Shown: positions 22,585-31,980, counted from the first letter of the stretch. The stretch: 53,428 nucleotides of DNA from Flavobacteriaceae bacterium (GCA_947457615.1 CANGWK010000023.1:1-53428); one strand, 5' to 3'. The notes: a model not told the origin generated them from the sequence alone. Made by a program: numbers and translations.

Positions 22585-23835
22585 ATGTTTAAAAAAATCC
22601 TTCTCCTTCCGGTTTTCCTTTTTTTAACAACCACTATATCTGCACAAGAAAAAGAGGTTCAACCTCCATTTTCAATTAAAACTATTTCTTTTGTTCAAAA
22701 TGGGCAAAATGCAGTACCGCTTTTTTTATTAGGCGATTCTTTTCAGCTTCAATTTGACGATCTTCATGGTTCAGAAGATAATTATTATTATAAAATTACC
22801 CATTGCGACTACAATTGGAAGCAATCGCAGTTATCGGTTAACGAATATTTAAATGGTTTTAACGATCAAAGAATACAAGAATACACCAATTCGTTTAATG
22901 CACTACAGATTTACTCCCATTACAAACTTTCATTTCCCAATAAATTAACCCAGTTAAAAGTTACCGGAAACTATATAATTAGCGTCTTAAATGATAGTAA
23001 AGAAGTTGTTTTTTCTAGAAAATTTATTATATATGAAGAATTGGTCTCGGTTCCAATGCAAATAAAAAGAGCGCGGACAAATCCCGATTTACCATTTAAA
23101 CACAATTTAGATTTTACCATACGCACAAGTGCCATAACATTTCAAAGTCCGCTTACCAATATCAAAGTTATGTTGTTACAAAACGGAAGATTGGATAATG
23201 CCATTACTAATATCCATCCAATGTACACTATTGGCAATGATTTAATATATAAATACGATTCGGAGACCCAATTTTGGGCTGGCAACGAATACCTATTTTT
23301 TGAAAATAAAAACATCCGAGCAGCCACCAACAGTATTGCACGTATAGATTCTAGCGGCGGATTGTACAATTGCTACCTCTACACAAATAATGCTCGAGCA
23401 TCTCAACAATATACCTTTTGGCCAGACATTAACGGAAATTTTTTAGTAACTAATTTAAATGTGGAAAACAGTGAAATCGAAGCGGATTATGCTTGGATCT
23501 ACTTCACACTTTCGGCTCCTGCTTTTTATCAAAATAAAAATATTTACATCACCGGAATGTTCAATAACTACAACCTTTCCGATGAAAATAAAATGGATTA
23601 TAACGAGAAAAAGGGGATCTACGAAAAAGCAATGATGATAAAACAAGGCTTTACTAATTACTGCTACACTATTGCCGATAGCAAGGGAAAAATTGATAAT
23701 CAAAATGCAATTGACGGCAACTTTTGGCAAACCGAAAACAACTACCAAGCTATAATTTATTATCGAGAAAACAATGAACGTTATGATAGAGTTATCGGAA
23801 AAGGAATTGCAACCTCAACAGACATAATCAATTAA
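22585..23835 (+). CDS. Type IX secretion system plug protein (DUF5103)
   Basis: 416 aa. A signal peptide ends TTTISAQ. The mature part shows the DUF5103 pattern: YYYKITHCDYNWKQSQLSVNEYLNGFNDQRI, then LPFKHNLDFTIRT, then a C-terminal Ig-like segment with NIYITGMFNNYNLSDENKM. In Flavobacterium johnsoniae a protein of this family was found as the periplasmic plug of the SprA translocon of the type IX secretion system. It should therefore close the outer-membrane channel between transport events. The gene is monocistronic here, and the other T9SS components are outside the window. Two cargo-type proteins are nearby (1-1527 and 26313-27344). Confidence 0.92.
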   Translation: MFKKILLLPVFLFLTTTISAQEKEVQPPFSIKTISFVQNGQNAVPLFLLGDSFQLQFDDLHGSEDNYYYKITHCDYNWKQSQLSVNEYLNGFNDQRIQEYTNSFNALQIYSHYKLSFPNKLTQLKVTGNYIISVLNDSKEVVFSRKFIIYEELVSVPMQIKRARTNPDLPFKHNLDFTIRTSAITFQSPLTNIKVMLLQNGRLDNAITNIHPMYTIGNDLIYKYDSETQFWAGNEYLFFENKNIRAATNSIARIDSSGGLYNCYLYTNNARASQQYTFWPDINGNFLVTNLNVENSEIEADYAWIYFTLSAPAFYQNKNIYITGMFNNYNLSDENKMDYNEKKGIYEKAMMIKQGFTNYCYTIADSKGKIDNQNAIDGNFWQTENNYQAIIYYRENNERYDRVIGKGIATSTDIIN

Positions 23836-23872
23836 TACATTTTTAACACCCAATAAATATTTAGTTTTTCAA

Positions 23873-23880
23873 TAATTTTG
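23873..23880 (+). promoter_or_regulatory. TAATTTTG -7 box for apaG
   Basis: Consensus box 22 nt upstream of the TTG start at 23903. Confidence 0.45.
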
Positions 23881-23902
23881 TAACTTTACAAAAACATATT
23901 TT

Positions 23903-24289
23903 TTGGTTACCCAAATAACAAGAGGAATAAAAATATCTGTAAAGACAAGTTTTGAAGGAACCTACTTCAAAAACTACAAGATACACTTTGCCTTTACTTA
24001 TGAAATAACCATAGAAAATTCAAGCAAAGATTCCGTTCAATTAATTTCGCGCCATTGGGAGATTTTCGATTCGCTAAATGACGTTGAATTAGTTGTTGGA
24101 GAGGGTGTTATTGGAAAAAAACCAGTGCTTAAACCCGGTGAAACTCATACTTATTCCTCTGGCTGCCTCCTTTCTTCCCCATACGGCTCCATGAAAGGTT
24201 TTTTCAATATGATTAATTTCACCACAACCAATAATTTCCGCGTAATTGTTCCAGCATTTCGGTTAAATGCTCCTTTTGCTTTAAACTAG
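23903..24289 (+). CDS. apaG: ApaG domain protein
   Basis: 128 aa, the usual size. It starts with TTG (VTQITRGIKISVKTSFEGTYF). No ATG is available before the conserved core. Core motifs are YEITIENSSKDSVQLISRHWEIFDS, GEGVIGKKPVLKPGETHTYSSGC and GSMKGFFNM, all typical of the fibronectin-III-like ApaG fold. ApaG has been linked to Co2+/Mg2+ resistance and diadenosine tetraphosphate metabolism in enterobacteria; its molecular activity is unsettled. It is soluble, single-gene and has its own promoter box. Confidence 0.93.
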   Translation: MVTQITRGIKISVKTSFEGTYFKNYKIHFAFTYEITIENSSKDSVQLISRHWEIFDSLNDVELVVGEGVIGKKPVLKPGETHTYSSGCLLSSPYGSMKGFFNMINFTTTNNFRVIVPAFRLNAPFALN

Positions 24290-24292
24290 AAG

Positions 24293-24430
24293 CCAATCCA
24301 GCTATACATTTCAAGTTTGCTGGTGAAAATCTTTTTTTCTAAGTCTAAAAACGAGCTCCCAAGGTCGCAGTTTTAATACAAGAAAAAATGGCTTTTCCCT
24401 GCGCAAAGCTTTACATTACTATCTGGGCTA
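24293..24430 (-). repeat. Long REP-like intergenic repeat
   Basis: On the minus strand it begins TAGCCCAGATAG, contains GCGCAGGGAAAAG and ACTGCGACCTTGGGAGCTCG, and ends near TATAGCTGGATTGG. It shares the TAGCCC end and the GCAGG core with the other elements but is otherwise a distinct subfamily. It lies between apaG and the promoter of pruA. Confidence 0.5.
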
Positions 24431-24501
24431 TGCCTATCACAAACAAAAGAAAACTCCAAAGTTTAATCTTACTTGTTGTCCTAAGTTCGAAAAAACCTTT
24501 G

Positions 24502-24509
24502 TACTTTTG
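24502..24509 (+). promoter_or_regulatory. TACTTTTG -7 box for pruA
   Basis: Consensus box 61 nt before the ATG at 24571. TTG triplets lie 23-26 nt farther upstream. Confidence 0.5.
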
Positions 24510-24570
24510 TTACTTATCGAATAATTAAAAAGATTCAATCTAAATTTCTAACAAACTAAAGATCTATATT

Positions 24571-26199
24571 ATGTCAAAAGGATTCTTTCACGTACCCAAA
24601 GCGGTCAACGAACCAGTAAAATCGTACGCTCCAAATTCGGCAGAAAAAGCAGCAGTTTTAGCAGCATACAAAAAAATGTGGAACGAAACTATCGATGTCC
24701 CAATGTATATTGGATCCGAACAAGTTCGTACAGGAAATACCAAAAATATGTCGGCACCACACGAACACCAACATATCGTTGGAACCTATCATATAGCCGA
24801 AAAAAACCATATAGAAAATGCCATTGCATCTGCATTAGAAGCAAGAAAAACTTGGTCACAAATGCCTTGGGAACATAGGGCAGCGATCTTCTTAAAAGCG
24901 GCCGAATTAATTGCGGGACCTTACAGAGCGCGTATTAATGCTGCTACCATGATTGCCCAATCCAAAACTATTTTTCAGGCCGAAATAGATGCGTCTTGTG
25001 AGTTAATTGACTTCTTGCGCTACAACGTTGAATTCATGACCCAAATCTATAACGACCAACCAAAATCAGTTTCCGATGTTTGGAACAAAGTAGAATACCG
25101 CCCTTTAGAAGGATTTATTTACGCCATTACGCCATTTAACTTTACTGCAATTGCTGCCAATTTACCAGCAAGTGCAGCATTAATGGGAAATACTGTAATT
25201 TGGAAACCAAGCGATAGCCAAGTATTCTCTGCCAAAATAATAATCGATGTTTTTAAAGAAGCCGGAGTTCCAGATGGTGTTATAAACGTAGTTTTTGGAG
25301 ATCCTGTTATGATTACTGATACTGTGCTAGCAAGTCCTGATTTTGCTGGAGTTCATTATACCGGTTCTACATTTGTATTCAAAGAAATTTGGAAAAAAAT
25401 TGGAAACAACATCCATACCTATAAAACGTATCCAAAAATAGTTGGAGAAACTGGAGGAAAAGATTTTATTGTAGCCCATCCATCAGCCAATGTAAAACAA
25501 GTCGTTACCGGAATTACTCGTGGAGCGTTTGAATTTCAGGGACAAAAATGCTCGGCTGCATCTAGAGCTTATATTCCACAAAGTTTATGGGAGGCTGTAA
25601 AAGCACAATTAATAACCGATGTGAACTCTATGAAAATGGGGTCGCCAGAAGATTTCGGAAACTTCGTAACAGCAGTTATTCACGAAGGTTCATTTGATAA
25701 ATTAGCAGGTTTTATTGAACAAGCTAAAAAAGATTCCGATGCCGAAATTATCCTTGGTGGAAATTACGACAAATCGAAAGGTTACTTTATTGAACCAACT
25801 GTTATTGTTACAACCAATCCTAAATATGCTACAATGGAAACCGAACTTTTTGGTCCGGTAATCACCATCTATGTATATGAAGATGCTAAATGGTGTGAAA
25901 CTTTAAAATTGGTAGACGAGACTTCAGAATATGCATTAACAGGAGCAGTTTTCAGTCAAGATAGATATGCTATTGTAGAAGCTGCTAATGCATTACAAAA
26001 CGCTGCCGGAAATTTTTATATTAATGATAAACCAACTGGAGCCGTTGTAGGAATGCAGCCATTTGGTGGCGCAAGAGCATCAGGAACGAATGATAAAGCA
26101 GGTTCAATGCAAAATTTATTACGTTGGGTTTCACCAAGAACTATCAAAGAAACTTTTATTACTCCAGACGATTATCGCTACCCTTTTTTGGGAGAATAA
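24571..26199 (+). CDS. pruA: L-glutamate gamma-semialdehyde (1-pyrroline-5-carboxylate) dehydrogenase
   Basis: 542 aa, the length of the stand-alone PruA type. The aldehyde dehydrogenase residues are present: the general base Glu293 (VGETGGKD), the nucleophile Cys327 (FQGQKCSAASR) and the NAD site (AITPFNFTAIAANLP). The N-terminus (KGFFHVPKAVNEPVKSYAPNS) and the C-terminal SPRTIKETFITPDDYRYPFLGE match the P5C dehydrogenase subgroup. It oxidises glutamate semialdehyde to glutamate with NAD+ in proline breakdown. The proline dehydrogenase gene is not adjacent. It has its own promoter and terminator. Confidence 0.96.
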   Translation: MSKGFFHVPKAVNEPVKSYAPNSAEKAAVLAAYKKMWNETIDVPMYIGSEQVRTGNTKNMSAPHEHQHIVGTYHIAEKNHIENAIASALEARKTWSQMPWEHRAAIFLKAAELIAGPYRARINAATMIAQSKTIFQAEIDASCELIDFLRYNVEFMTQIYNDQPKSVSDVWNKVEYRPLEGFIYAITPFNFTAIAANLPASAALMGNTVIWKPSDSQVFSAKIIIDVFKEAGVPDGVINVVFGDPVMITDTVLASPDFAGVHYTGSTFVFKEIWKKIGNNIHTYKTYPKIVGETGGKDFIVAHPSANVKQVVTGITRGAFEFQGQKCSAASRAYIPQSLWEAVKAQLITDVNSMKMGSPEDFGNFVTAVIHEGSFDKLAGFIEQAKKDSDAEIILGGNYDKSKGYFIEPTVIVTTNPKYATMETELFGPVITIYVYEDAKWCETLKLVDETSEYALTGAVFSQDRYAIVEAANALQNAAGNFYINDKPTGAVVGMQPFGGARASGTNDKAGSMQNLLRWVSPRTIKETFITPDDYRYPFLGE

Positions 26200-26228
26200 T
26201 TTAATGTACAAATTTTTACTTTTTTAAT

Positions 26229-26258
26229 AAGCTCATTCAGAAATGTTTGAGCTTTTTT
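26229..26258 (+). terminator. Terminator of pruA
   Basis: AAGCTCA / TGAGCTT stem with a 12-nt loop followed by TTTT. It begins 29 nt after the stop. Confidence 0.75.
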
Positions 26259-26281
26259 ATTTAGCAATTGACGATTTTTTG

Positions 26282-26289
26282 TATATTTG
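26282..26289 (+). promoter_or_regulatory. TATATTTG -7 box for the T9SS-sorted protein
   Basis: Consensus box 23 nt before the ATG at 26313. Confidence 0.5.
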
Positions 26290-26312
26290 AATTCAAGTTA
26301 ATTAATAAAAAA

Positions 26313-27344
26313 ATGAAAATAAGAATACTTTTTTTTGCACTATGGATTACTACTATTGGATTCTCCCAAAGCACAATTAATTCCTTTTATGGAGATAATA
26401 ATACAAACTTTTTAATGCTTACTTCTGGAACTCCACTAGATCATAGCCCGGCAGGACCTAATCAAACATGGAATTTTAATCAAATGATTTCTTTGGGAAG
26501 TTCAGTCCATACCTACGCATCCCCTTCCGTACAAGAATTAGCAACCTATCCCGGAACTACTACAAACATTATATCTGCAAATACTCAAGGTGCAAATGTA
26601 GCTACTGGATATCTTTATACTAAAAACGTTGGCGGAGTGGTTTCAATAACCGGATTAAACACTACAGGACTTAATGCGAATTTCGTTACTAACAATGCTA
26701 CAATTGGGACTTTTCCAATGAATTATGGCTATACCACTACCGATTCTAATGTTGCGGGGAACTACACTTACACCACCTATTCTGGAACTTTTACAGGAAC
26801 TTTAACAACAACTGTTGATTCTTATGGGACATTAACCTTAAATGATGCAGGTAATGGAGGGTATTCGGGTAATGTAACCCGAATGAAAAATGTGTTAAGT
26901 CTAACCTTAAATTATGGATTCATTCCAAATGTTGGTACTGTTGTTCAAACAAGCTACTCCTATTTTGACCCAAATATATCCACAACAGATTATGTATTTA
27001 GAAGTGTTTCAACAACATCTGTAATTCCGTTGATGTCAATTAATCAAACTGATGCAGTTATTGAAAAAATCCACACGACACCTTTATCAGTTGACAATCA
27101 AAATTTTGGAAATGCTCTTTGGATAATAAATCCTGTTACTACTAGTTTAGAAATCAATTCTAATTATGCAATAGAAAATGCAACAATCTCAATAACTGAT
27201 GTTTCAGGAAAAACAGTTTTTACTTCTACTGACCAAAACATCAACGGAAGTATAGAAATTCCTTTAAATTTATCTAATGGGGTTTATTTTTTAACCATTA
27301 AAAATGAAAAAGAATCTATCACTAAGAAGATAGTAAAAGGATAA
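26313..27344 (+). CDS. Secreted protein with T9SS type A sorting domain
   Basis: 343 aa from the ATG at 26313; an upstream TTG at 26268 would span the promoter box. The signal peptide is MKIRILFFALWITTIGFSQ. The middle is Thr/Ser/Asn-rich, beta-type sequence with no recognised domain. The last 80 residues are a Por secretion tail: NPVTTSLEINSNYAIENATISI, DVSGKTVF, and NGVYFLTIKNEKESITKKIVKG. Such tails direct cargo through T9SS, which removes the tail. It is therefore a surface or secreted protein of unknown function, in the same neighbourhood as the T9SS plug protein. Confidence 0.88.
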   Translation: MKIRILFFALWITTIGFSQSTINSFYGDNNTNFLMLTSGTPLDHSPAGPNQTWNFNQMISLGSSVHTYASPSVQELATYPGTTTNIISANTQGANVATGYLYTKNVGGVVSITGLNTTGLNANFVTNNATIGTFPMNYGYTTTDSNVAGNYTYTTYSGTFTGTLTTTVDSYGTLTLNDAGNGGYSGNVTRMKNVLSLTLNYGFIPNVGTVVQTSYSYFDPNISTTDYVFRSVSTTSVIPLMSINQTDAVIEKIHTTPLSVDNQNFGNALWIINPVTTSLEINSNYAIENATISITDVSGKTVFTSTDQNINGSIEIPLNLSNGVYFLTIKNEKESITKKIVKG

Positions 27345-27361
27345 CCTACAAAATATTCGAC

Positions 27362-27403
27362 AAAAAATGCCCCAAATAGTGTCTAACATTTTGGGGCATT
27401 TTC
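27362..27403. terminator. Bidirectional terminator between convergent genes
   Basis: Stem AAAATGCCCCAAA / TTTGGGGCATTTT, 13 bp, with A and T runs on both sides. It serves the T9SS-sorted protein gene (+) and rsmG (-). Confidence 0.85.
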
Positions 27404-27416
27404 AATAGAGCGTTTT

Positions 27417-28043
27417 TTATTTTGTTTTCAATGGCAAATGCACCACTTTTTTAGTTTCGAAAAATTCCTCTTTGAAAAATTCGGATAAATTGTATTCGAT
27501 TGCTTTTGGAAAATCCTTCAATTCCTCGCTTAAATCACCACCTTTTAGATACAATATTCCATTTGGTAAATCATTTTTATTGGATTTTCGAACTTTATCT
27601 TTTACCCAAGAAACAAAATCGGGCATGTTAGTAACTGCCCTACTTACAATAAAATCAAACTCTTGTTTAACGTTTTCAGCACGCATTTGTTCCGCTTTTA
27701 CATTGGTTAATCCCAATGCATTAGCGACTTCATTTACAACTTTTATTTTTTTAGCAATAATATCTATCAGATAAAAATCAGATTCTGGAAATAATATCGC
27801 CAAAGGAATTCCAGGAAAACCACCACCAGTACCAACGTCCATAATTTTAGATCTATTGGTAAAGGATATTATTTTAGCAATTCCTAAGGAATGTAATACG
27901 TGGCGTGAATATAATTCATCTATGTCCTTTCGCGAAATTACATTTATCTTAGAATTCCAATCCTCATATAAATATTGAAGTTTTTCAAATTGTTTTACCT
28001 GAATTTCTGTGAGATTTGGGAATTCTTTTAAAATTACTTCCAT
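27417..28043 (-). CDS. rsmG: 16S rRNA (guanine-527-N7)-methyltransferase RsmG
   Basis: 208 aa from the ATG at 28043; a TTG at 28061 would add six residues inside the promoter region. The SAM motif is IMDVGTGGGFPGIPLAILFP. The family-specific segments are WNSKINVISRKDIDELYSRHVLHSL, DIIAKKIKVVNEVANALGL, and FDFIVSRAV. It methylates G527 of 16S rRNA, and loss of RsmG typically gives low-level streptomycin resistance. Its promoter box (28059-28066) is divergent from that of the desaturase. Confidence 0.95.
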   Translation of the reverse strand: MEVILKEFPNLTEIQVKQFEKLQYLYEDWNSKINVISRKDIDELYSRHVLHSLGIAKIISFTNRSKIMDVGTGGGFPGIPLAILFPESDFYLIDIIAKKIKVVNEVANALGLTNVKAEQMRAENVKQEFDFIVSRAVTNMPDFVSWVKDKVRKSNKNDLPNGILYLKGGDLSEELKDFPKAIEYNLSEFFKEEFFETKKVVHLPLKTK

Positions 28044-28058
28044 AATGTCGATTTTATG

Positions 28059-28066
28059 CAAAAATA
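28059..28066 (-). promoter_or_regulatory. TATTTTTG -7 box for rsmG
   Basis: Minus-strand box 15 nt before the ATG at 28043. Confidence 0.5.
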
Positions 28067-28120
28067 GAACAATTAGTTAATAATTGTGAGTTGTTTTAGA
28101 TTATAAAAAATTTTAATAAT

Positions 28121-28128
28121 TATATTTG
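28121..28128 (+). promoter_or_regulatory. TATATTTG -7 box for the desaturase
   Basis: Plus-strand box 24 nt before the ATG at 28153, divergent from the rsmG promoter about 60 bp away. Confidence 0.5.
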
Positions 28129-28152
28129 TGTAACTTTTTGAATTACAAAATT

Positions 28153-29247
28153 ATGAATAACACACCCCCTGTCTTTTCTAAAAACGATAATATAAAATTT
28201 TTTAGAACGCTAAATAAAAGAGTAAACGACTATTTTAAAGAAAATAACATAGATAAAACTGGAAACTGGAAACTGCATTTAAAAACAGCGGTAATGTTTA
28301 CTATATTTTTAACTCCTTATTTCTTCCTTGTTGCAATGGATATGCCTTTTTGGACGTATTTATTATTGAGCATTGTAATCGGAATAGGAATGGCGGGCGT
28401 TGGAATGAACGTAATGCACGATGGGAACCATGGCGCTTATTCTAATAAATCTTGGGTAAACAAATTCATGGGCGGAAGTATTTATATTCTTGCTGGAAAT
28501 GTTTACAACTGGCAGGTGCAACATAATGTTTTACACCATACTTACACTAATATTCTAGGCCATGATGAAGATCTAGAAGCAGGTAGAGTATTACGTTTTT
28601 CAAAAGAAGCAAAATGGCACAAACACCATAAATTTCAACAATATTACTCCGTTTTCCTCTACGGATTATTGACCTTCAATTGGGCGATTACAACTGATTT
28701 TATTCAAATGAAAAGCTACTTAAAAAGAAATTTATCTTATGGAGAGTTTAAAAGACCTGCTGTTCGTTGGACTACATTAATCATTACTAAAGTAATTTAT
28801 TTTTCTATTTGGCTTGTAATTCCAATGGTTATGGGCATCACTTGGTGGAAAGTAATTCTAGGCTTTTTCGTAATGCACTATACTGCAGGGGTTATATTAA
28901 GTGTAGTTTTTCAATTGGCTCACGTAGTAAACGAAACTGACAATCCAATTCCAGATGAAAATGGAGAAATAGAAAACACATGGGCTATTCATCAATTGTA
29001 TACTACAGCTAATTTTGCTCCAAAAAATTGGTTAATAAATTACTATACTGGCGGATTAAATCACCAAATAGAGCACCATATTTTTCCTAATATTAGTCAC
29101 GTTCATTACAACAAAATAGCAGAATTTGTAAAACAAAGTGCCAAGGAATGTAATTTGCCATACAACGAATTTAAAACTACAAGGGCAGCTTTATACTCCC
29201 ACTTTACACATCTAAGAGATTTAGGGAGAAAACCACAAATTGCTTAA
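28153..29247 (+). CDS. Membrane fatty acid desaturase (acyl-CoA/linoleoyl-CoA type)
   Basis: 364 aa from the ATG at 28153. All three histidine boxes of the membrane desaturases are intact: HDGNH (89-93), HNVLHH (124-129) and QIEHH (about 311-315). The last has Gln in place of the first His, as in front-end desaturases. There are four main hydrophobic segments (about 45-85 and 215-265). It inserts a double bond in membrane acyl chains using a di-iron centre; the regiochemistry cannot be read from sequence. No cytochrome b5 domain is fused. This class often responds to cold, but no regulatory site for that was recognised. Confidence 0.92.
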   Translation: MNNTPPVFSKNDNIKFFRTLNKRVNDYFKENNIDKTGNWKLHLKTAVMFTIFLTPYFFLVAMDMPFWTYLLLSIVIGIGMAGVGMNVMHDGNHGAYSNKSWVNKFMGGSIYILAGNVYNWQVQHNVLHHTYTNILGHDEDLEAGRVLRFSKEAKWHKHHKFQQYYSVFLYGLLTFNWAITTDFIQMKSYLKRNLSYGEFKRPAVRWTTLIITKVIYFSIWLVIPMVMGITWWKVILGFFVMHYTAGVILSVVFQLAHVVNETDNPIPDENGEIENTWAIHQLYTTANFAPKNWLINYYTGGLNHQIEHHIFPNISHVHYNKIAEFVKQSAKECNLPYNEFKTTRAALYSHFTHLRDLGRKPQIA

Positions 29248-29315
29248 TAAAAAAAAATAACCAATAATTTATTGGTTAATCCTATTTAAACGTTTTAATC
29301 ACAACTAACACAACA

Positions 29316-30506
29316 ATGAATAACGACTCATTATCGGATAGAATTAACAACCTATCTACCTCCCAAACACTTGCAATGGCAGCATTAGCAAGAGAACTAA
29401 AGTCCCAAGGAAAAGATATAATTAGTTTAAGTTTAGGCGAACCGGATTTTAATACGCCTGATTTTATCAAAGAAGCAGCAAAAAAAGCAATCGATGAAAA
29501 CTACAGCACCTATTCTCCTGTAGATGGTTATATGGATTTGAAAGAAGCAATTTGCAGAAAATTCAAACGCGACAATAATTTAGAGTATAAACCAGCAAAT
29601 ATCGTAGTTTCTACTGGAGCAAAACAATCTTTATACAACATTGCTCAAGTAATGTTAAATGACGGTGATGAAGTAATTTTACCTGCACCCTATTGGGTTT
29701 CTTATTTTGAAATTGTAAAAATGGCTGGAGGTATTCCAGTAGAAGTTCCTACTTCTGTAGAAACAGATTTCAAAATTACCGCAGAACAATTAGAAACTGC
29801 TATTACTCCAAAAACTAAAATGATTTGGTACAGTTCTCCTTGTAATCCAAGTGGGTCTGTTTATAGCAGAGAAGAATTAACTGCCTTGGCCAGAGTTTTA
29901 GAAAAATATCCAAACATATTCGTAGTTGCAGATGAAATTTACGAACACATTAACTTTTCGGGTACTTTTTGCAGTATAGCATCAATTCCAGGCATGTTTG
30001 ACAGAACGATAACTGTTAACGGCGTTGCCAAAGCATTTGCTATGACTGGATGGAGAATAGGATACATTGGAGCTGCAGAATTTATTGCTAAAGCTTGTAC
30101 TAAAATGCAAGGACAAGTAACCTCCGGCGCTAATTCTATTGCGCAAAGAGCAACAATAACCGCTGTAGATGCTGATCCTAGTGTTCTAAACGAGATGGTT
30201 TCTGCATTTAAAAGCAGAAGAAATTTAGTGGTTGGATTAATCAATGCTATTCCAGGATTGAAATTAAATGTTCCCGAAGGTGCTTTCTATGTTTTCCCAG
30301 ATGTTTCATCTTATTTTGGAAAAACCTTACGTGGAAAACTAATAAAAAATGCTGATGATTTTTCAATGTATTTACTTTCGGAGGCAAATGTTGCAACTGT
30401 AACTGGAGATGCATTTGGAAATCCGAATTGCATTCGTTTTTCGTATGCAACAAGCGAAGAATTATTAACCGAAGCACTTAGAAGGATTAAAGAAGCATTA
30501 GCTTAA
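29316..30506 (+). CDS. Aspartate aminotransferase, class I
   Basis: 396 aa. Fold-type I PLP enzyme with the internal aldimine Lys near residue 239 (NGVAKAFAMTGWRIGY). It has the SSPCNPSGS motif with the Asn that holds PLP, and the carboxylate-binding Arg in NCIRFSYATS. The N-terminal SLGEPDFNTPDFIKEAAKKAI is typical of the aspartate aminotransferase Ib branch. It interconverts aspartate/2-oxoglutarate and oxaloacetate/glutamate. No promoter consensus is obvious in the 68 bp after the desaturase. A weak 9-bp hairpin (29259-29277) lies between the two genes. Confidence 0.93.
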   Translation: MNNDSLSDRINNLSTSQTLAMAALARELKSQGKDIISLSLGEPDFNTPDFIKEAAKKAIDENYSTYSPVDGYMDLKEAICRKFKRDNNLEYKPANIVVSTGAKQSLYNIAQVMLNDGDEVILPAPYWVSYFEIVKMAGGIPVEVPTSVETDFKITAEQLETAITPKTKMIWYSSPCNPSGSVYSREELTALARVLEKYPNIFVVADEIYEHINFSGTFCSIASIPGMFDRTITVNGVAKAFAMTGWRIGYIGAAEFIAKACTKMQGQVTSGANSIAQRATITAVDADPSVLNEMVSAFKSRRNLVVGLINAIPGLKLNVPEGAFYVFPDVSSYFGKTLRGKLIKNADDFSMYLLSEANVATVTGDAFGNPNCIRFSYATSEELLTEALRRIKEALA

Positions 30507-30526
30507 TTTCTTTCTCCTATATTATC

Positions 30527-30561
30527 AACCTCAAAGACTTAAACGCTTTGAGGTTTTTTTA
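30527..30561 (+). terminator. Terminator of the aminotransferase gene
   Basis: 10-bp stem AACCTCAAAG / CTTTGAGGTT followed by a T-run. It reaches the 3' end of the convergent acetyltransferase gene. Confidence 0.85.
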
Positions 30562-31116
30562 TTCCTTTAATTTACGAATTACTCTAGCCGGATTTCCTAC
30601 TGCCAAAGAATTAGCAGGGATATCTTTGGTTACAACAGATCCTGCCCCAATAGTGCATCCGTTTCCAATAGTCACTCCTGGGCAAATTACAGCGTTTCCC
30701 CCTATCCAACAATCGCTTCCAATTGAAACTGATTTAGAAATCTGATTAGTCCTTCTTTCATTTGCGTCAAGCGGATGCGTGGAGGAGTAAATATGAACTC
30801 CAGGTCCAATAAGAACATTAGAACCTATTGTTATTTTCGTCGAATCTAGAATCACACAGTTAACATTGAAATATACGTTTTCCCCTGAATAAATATTATA
30901 ACCATAATCGCAATGAAATGGTGGCTCGATATATATTCGTTTATTGGAATTTGGTAATAATTGTTGCACGATGTTCCTAGAATTTCCATTCATTATGTAT
31001 TCGGTAACATTCAATTTGTGAAGTAATTTTTTAGCTTTTAATCTTTCCGCAATTAATTCTTTATCGTTGCCGAAATAAACTTCGCCAGCAAGCATTTTTT
31101 CTTTTTCGGTTTTCAT
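30559..31116 (-). CDS. Sugar (maltose-type) O-acetyltransferase
   Basis: 185 aa. Left-handed parallel beta-helix protein. The N-terminal Mac domain is EKEKMLAGEVYFGNDKELIAERLKAKKLL. The hexapeptide coils include IGSNVLIGPGVHIYS, IGSDCWIGGNAVICPGVTIGNG and CTIGAGSVVTKDIP. The catalytic His is in YSSTHPLDANER. It transfers acetyl from acetyl-CoA to sugars such as maltose or glucose, at least in the characterised Maa enzymes. The stop lies in the terminator of the convergent aminotransferase gene. Confidence 0.92.
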   Translation of the reverse strand: MKTEKEKMLAGEVYFGNDKELIAERLKAKKLLHKLNVTEYIMNGNSRNIVQQLLPNSNKRIYIEPPFHCDYGYNIYSGENVYFNVNCVILDSTKITIGSNVLIGPGVHIYSSTHPLDANERRTNQISKSVSIGSDCWIGGNAVICPGVTIGNGCTIGAGSVVTKDIPANSLAVGNPARVIRKLKE

Positions 31117-31135
31117 AATTAAATATTAAACACTC

Positions 31136-31143
31136 CAAATATA
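31136..31143 (-). promoter_or_regulatory. TATATTTG -7 box for the acetyltransferase
   Basis: Minus-strand box 19 nt before the ATG at 31116. Confidence 0.5.
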
Positions 31144-31223
31144 GTATTTCTGTTATTTGCTAAATGAATTTATTAATTTTAATAAAATAAAACAAGTATA
31201 TAAAGAAAACCATTTTGTAGTTG

Positions 31224-31231
31224 TAAATTTG
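31224..31231 (+). promoter_or_regulatory. TAAATTTG -7 box for the pirin gene
   Basis: Plus-strand box 17 nt before the ATG at 31249. Confidence 0.5.
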
Positions 31232-31248
31232 TTCTTCAATTTTATCAC

Positions 31249-31965
31249 ATGAAAAATACAGTATTTCATAAAGCAGATACCAGAGGTCATGCCGACCATG
31301 GATGGTTAAATGCGCATCACAGTTTTAGTTTTGCCAGTTGGTACAATCCAGATCGTGTGCAATTCGGGATGTTGCGCGTTTTAAATGACGATACTGTTGC
31401 GGCAGGAATGGGTTTTGGAACCCACCCACACGATAATATGGAAATTATTACCATTCCGCTAGAAGGGGATTTGGCACACAAAGACAGCATGGGCAATACC
31501 GAAGTAATCAAAACTGGCGATGTACAGGTTATGAGCGCTGGAACTGGAATACAACATAGTGAGTTCAACCCAAATGCAGACCAACGCACTAAATTATTTC
31601 AAATTTGGGTATTCCCAAAATATAGAAATGTAACGCCTCGCTACCAACAAATAACTTTAAACGCTAGCGAACAAAAAAATAATTTTGCACAAATACTTTC
31701 TCCAAATGCAGAGGATGCTGGAGTTTGGATCTATCAAGATGCGTGGTTTTATTTGGCTTATTTTGATACTGATTTTTCAAAAACCTATTCTATTAATAAA
31801 GAAGGAAATGGAATGTATGTTTTTGTGATTTCAGGAACAATTACTGTTGATGGACAAGAAATAGAAACGCGCGATGGACTTGGAATTTGGAATTTCACTA
31901 ATCTTAATATTTCAGCAAAAACCAATTCCAAATTTTTATTAATGGAAATTCCGATGAACCAATAA
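31249..31965 (+). CDS. Pirin family protein
   Basis: 238 aa, a bicupin of the YhhW type. The metal ligands of the N-terminal cupin are visible: His-x-His in FGTHPHDNMEII, a third His in SAGTGIQHSEFN, and Glu in the same segment. The usual HGWLNAHHSFSFASWYNPD start is present. E. coli YhhW has quercetin 2,3-dioxygenase activity in vitro; the natural role of bacterial pirins is unclear. The SRPBCC gene follows after 15 nt, so the two are probably co-transcribed. Confidence 0.94.
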   Translation: MKNTVFHKADTRGHADHGWLNAHHSFSFASWYNPDRVQFGMLRVLNDDTVAAGMGFGTHPHDNMEIITIPLEGDLAHKDSMGNTEVIKTGDVQVMSAGTGIQHSEFNPNADQRTKLFQIWVFPKYRNVTPRYQQITLNASEQKNNFAQILSPNAEDAGVWIYQDAWFYLAYFDTDFSKTYSINKEGNGMYVFVISGTITVDGQEIETRDGLGIWNFTNLNISAKTNSKFLLMEIPMNQ

Positions 31966-31980
31966 GTAATCTTTACAAGT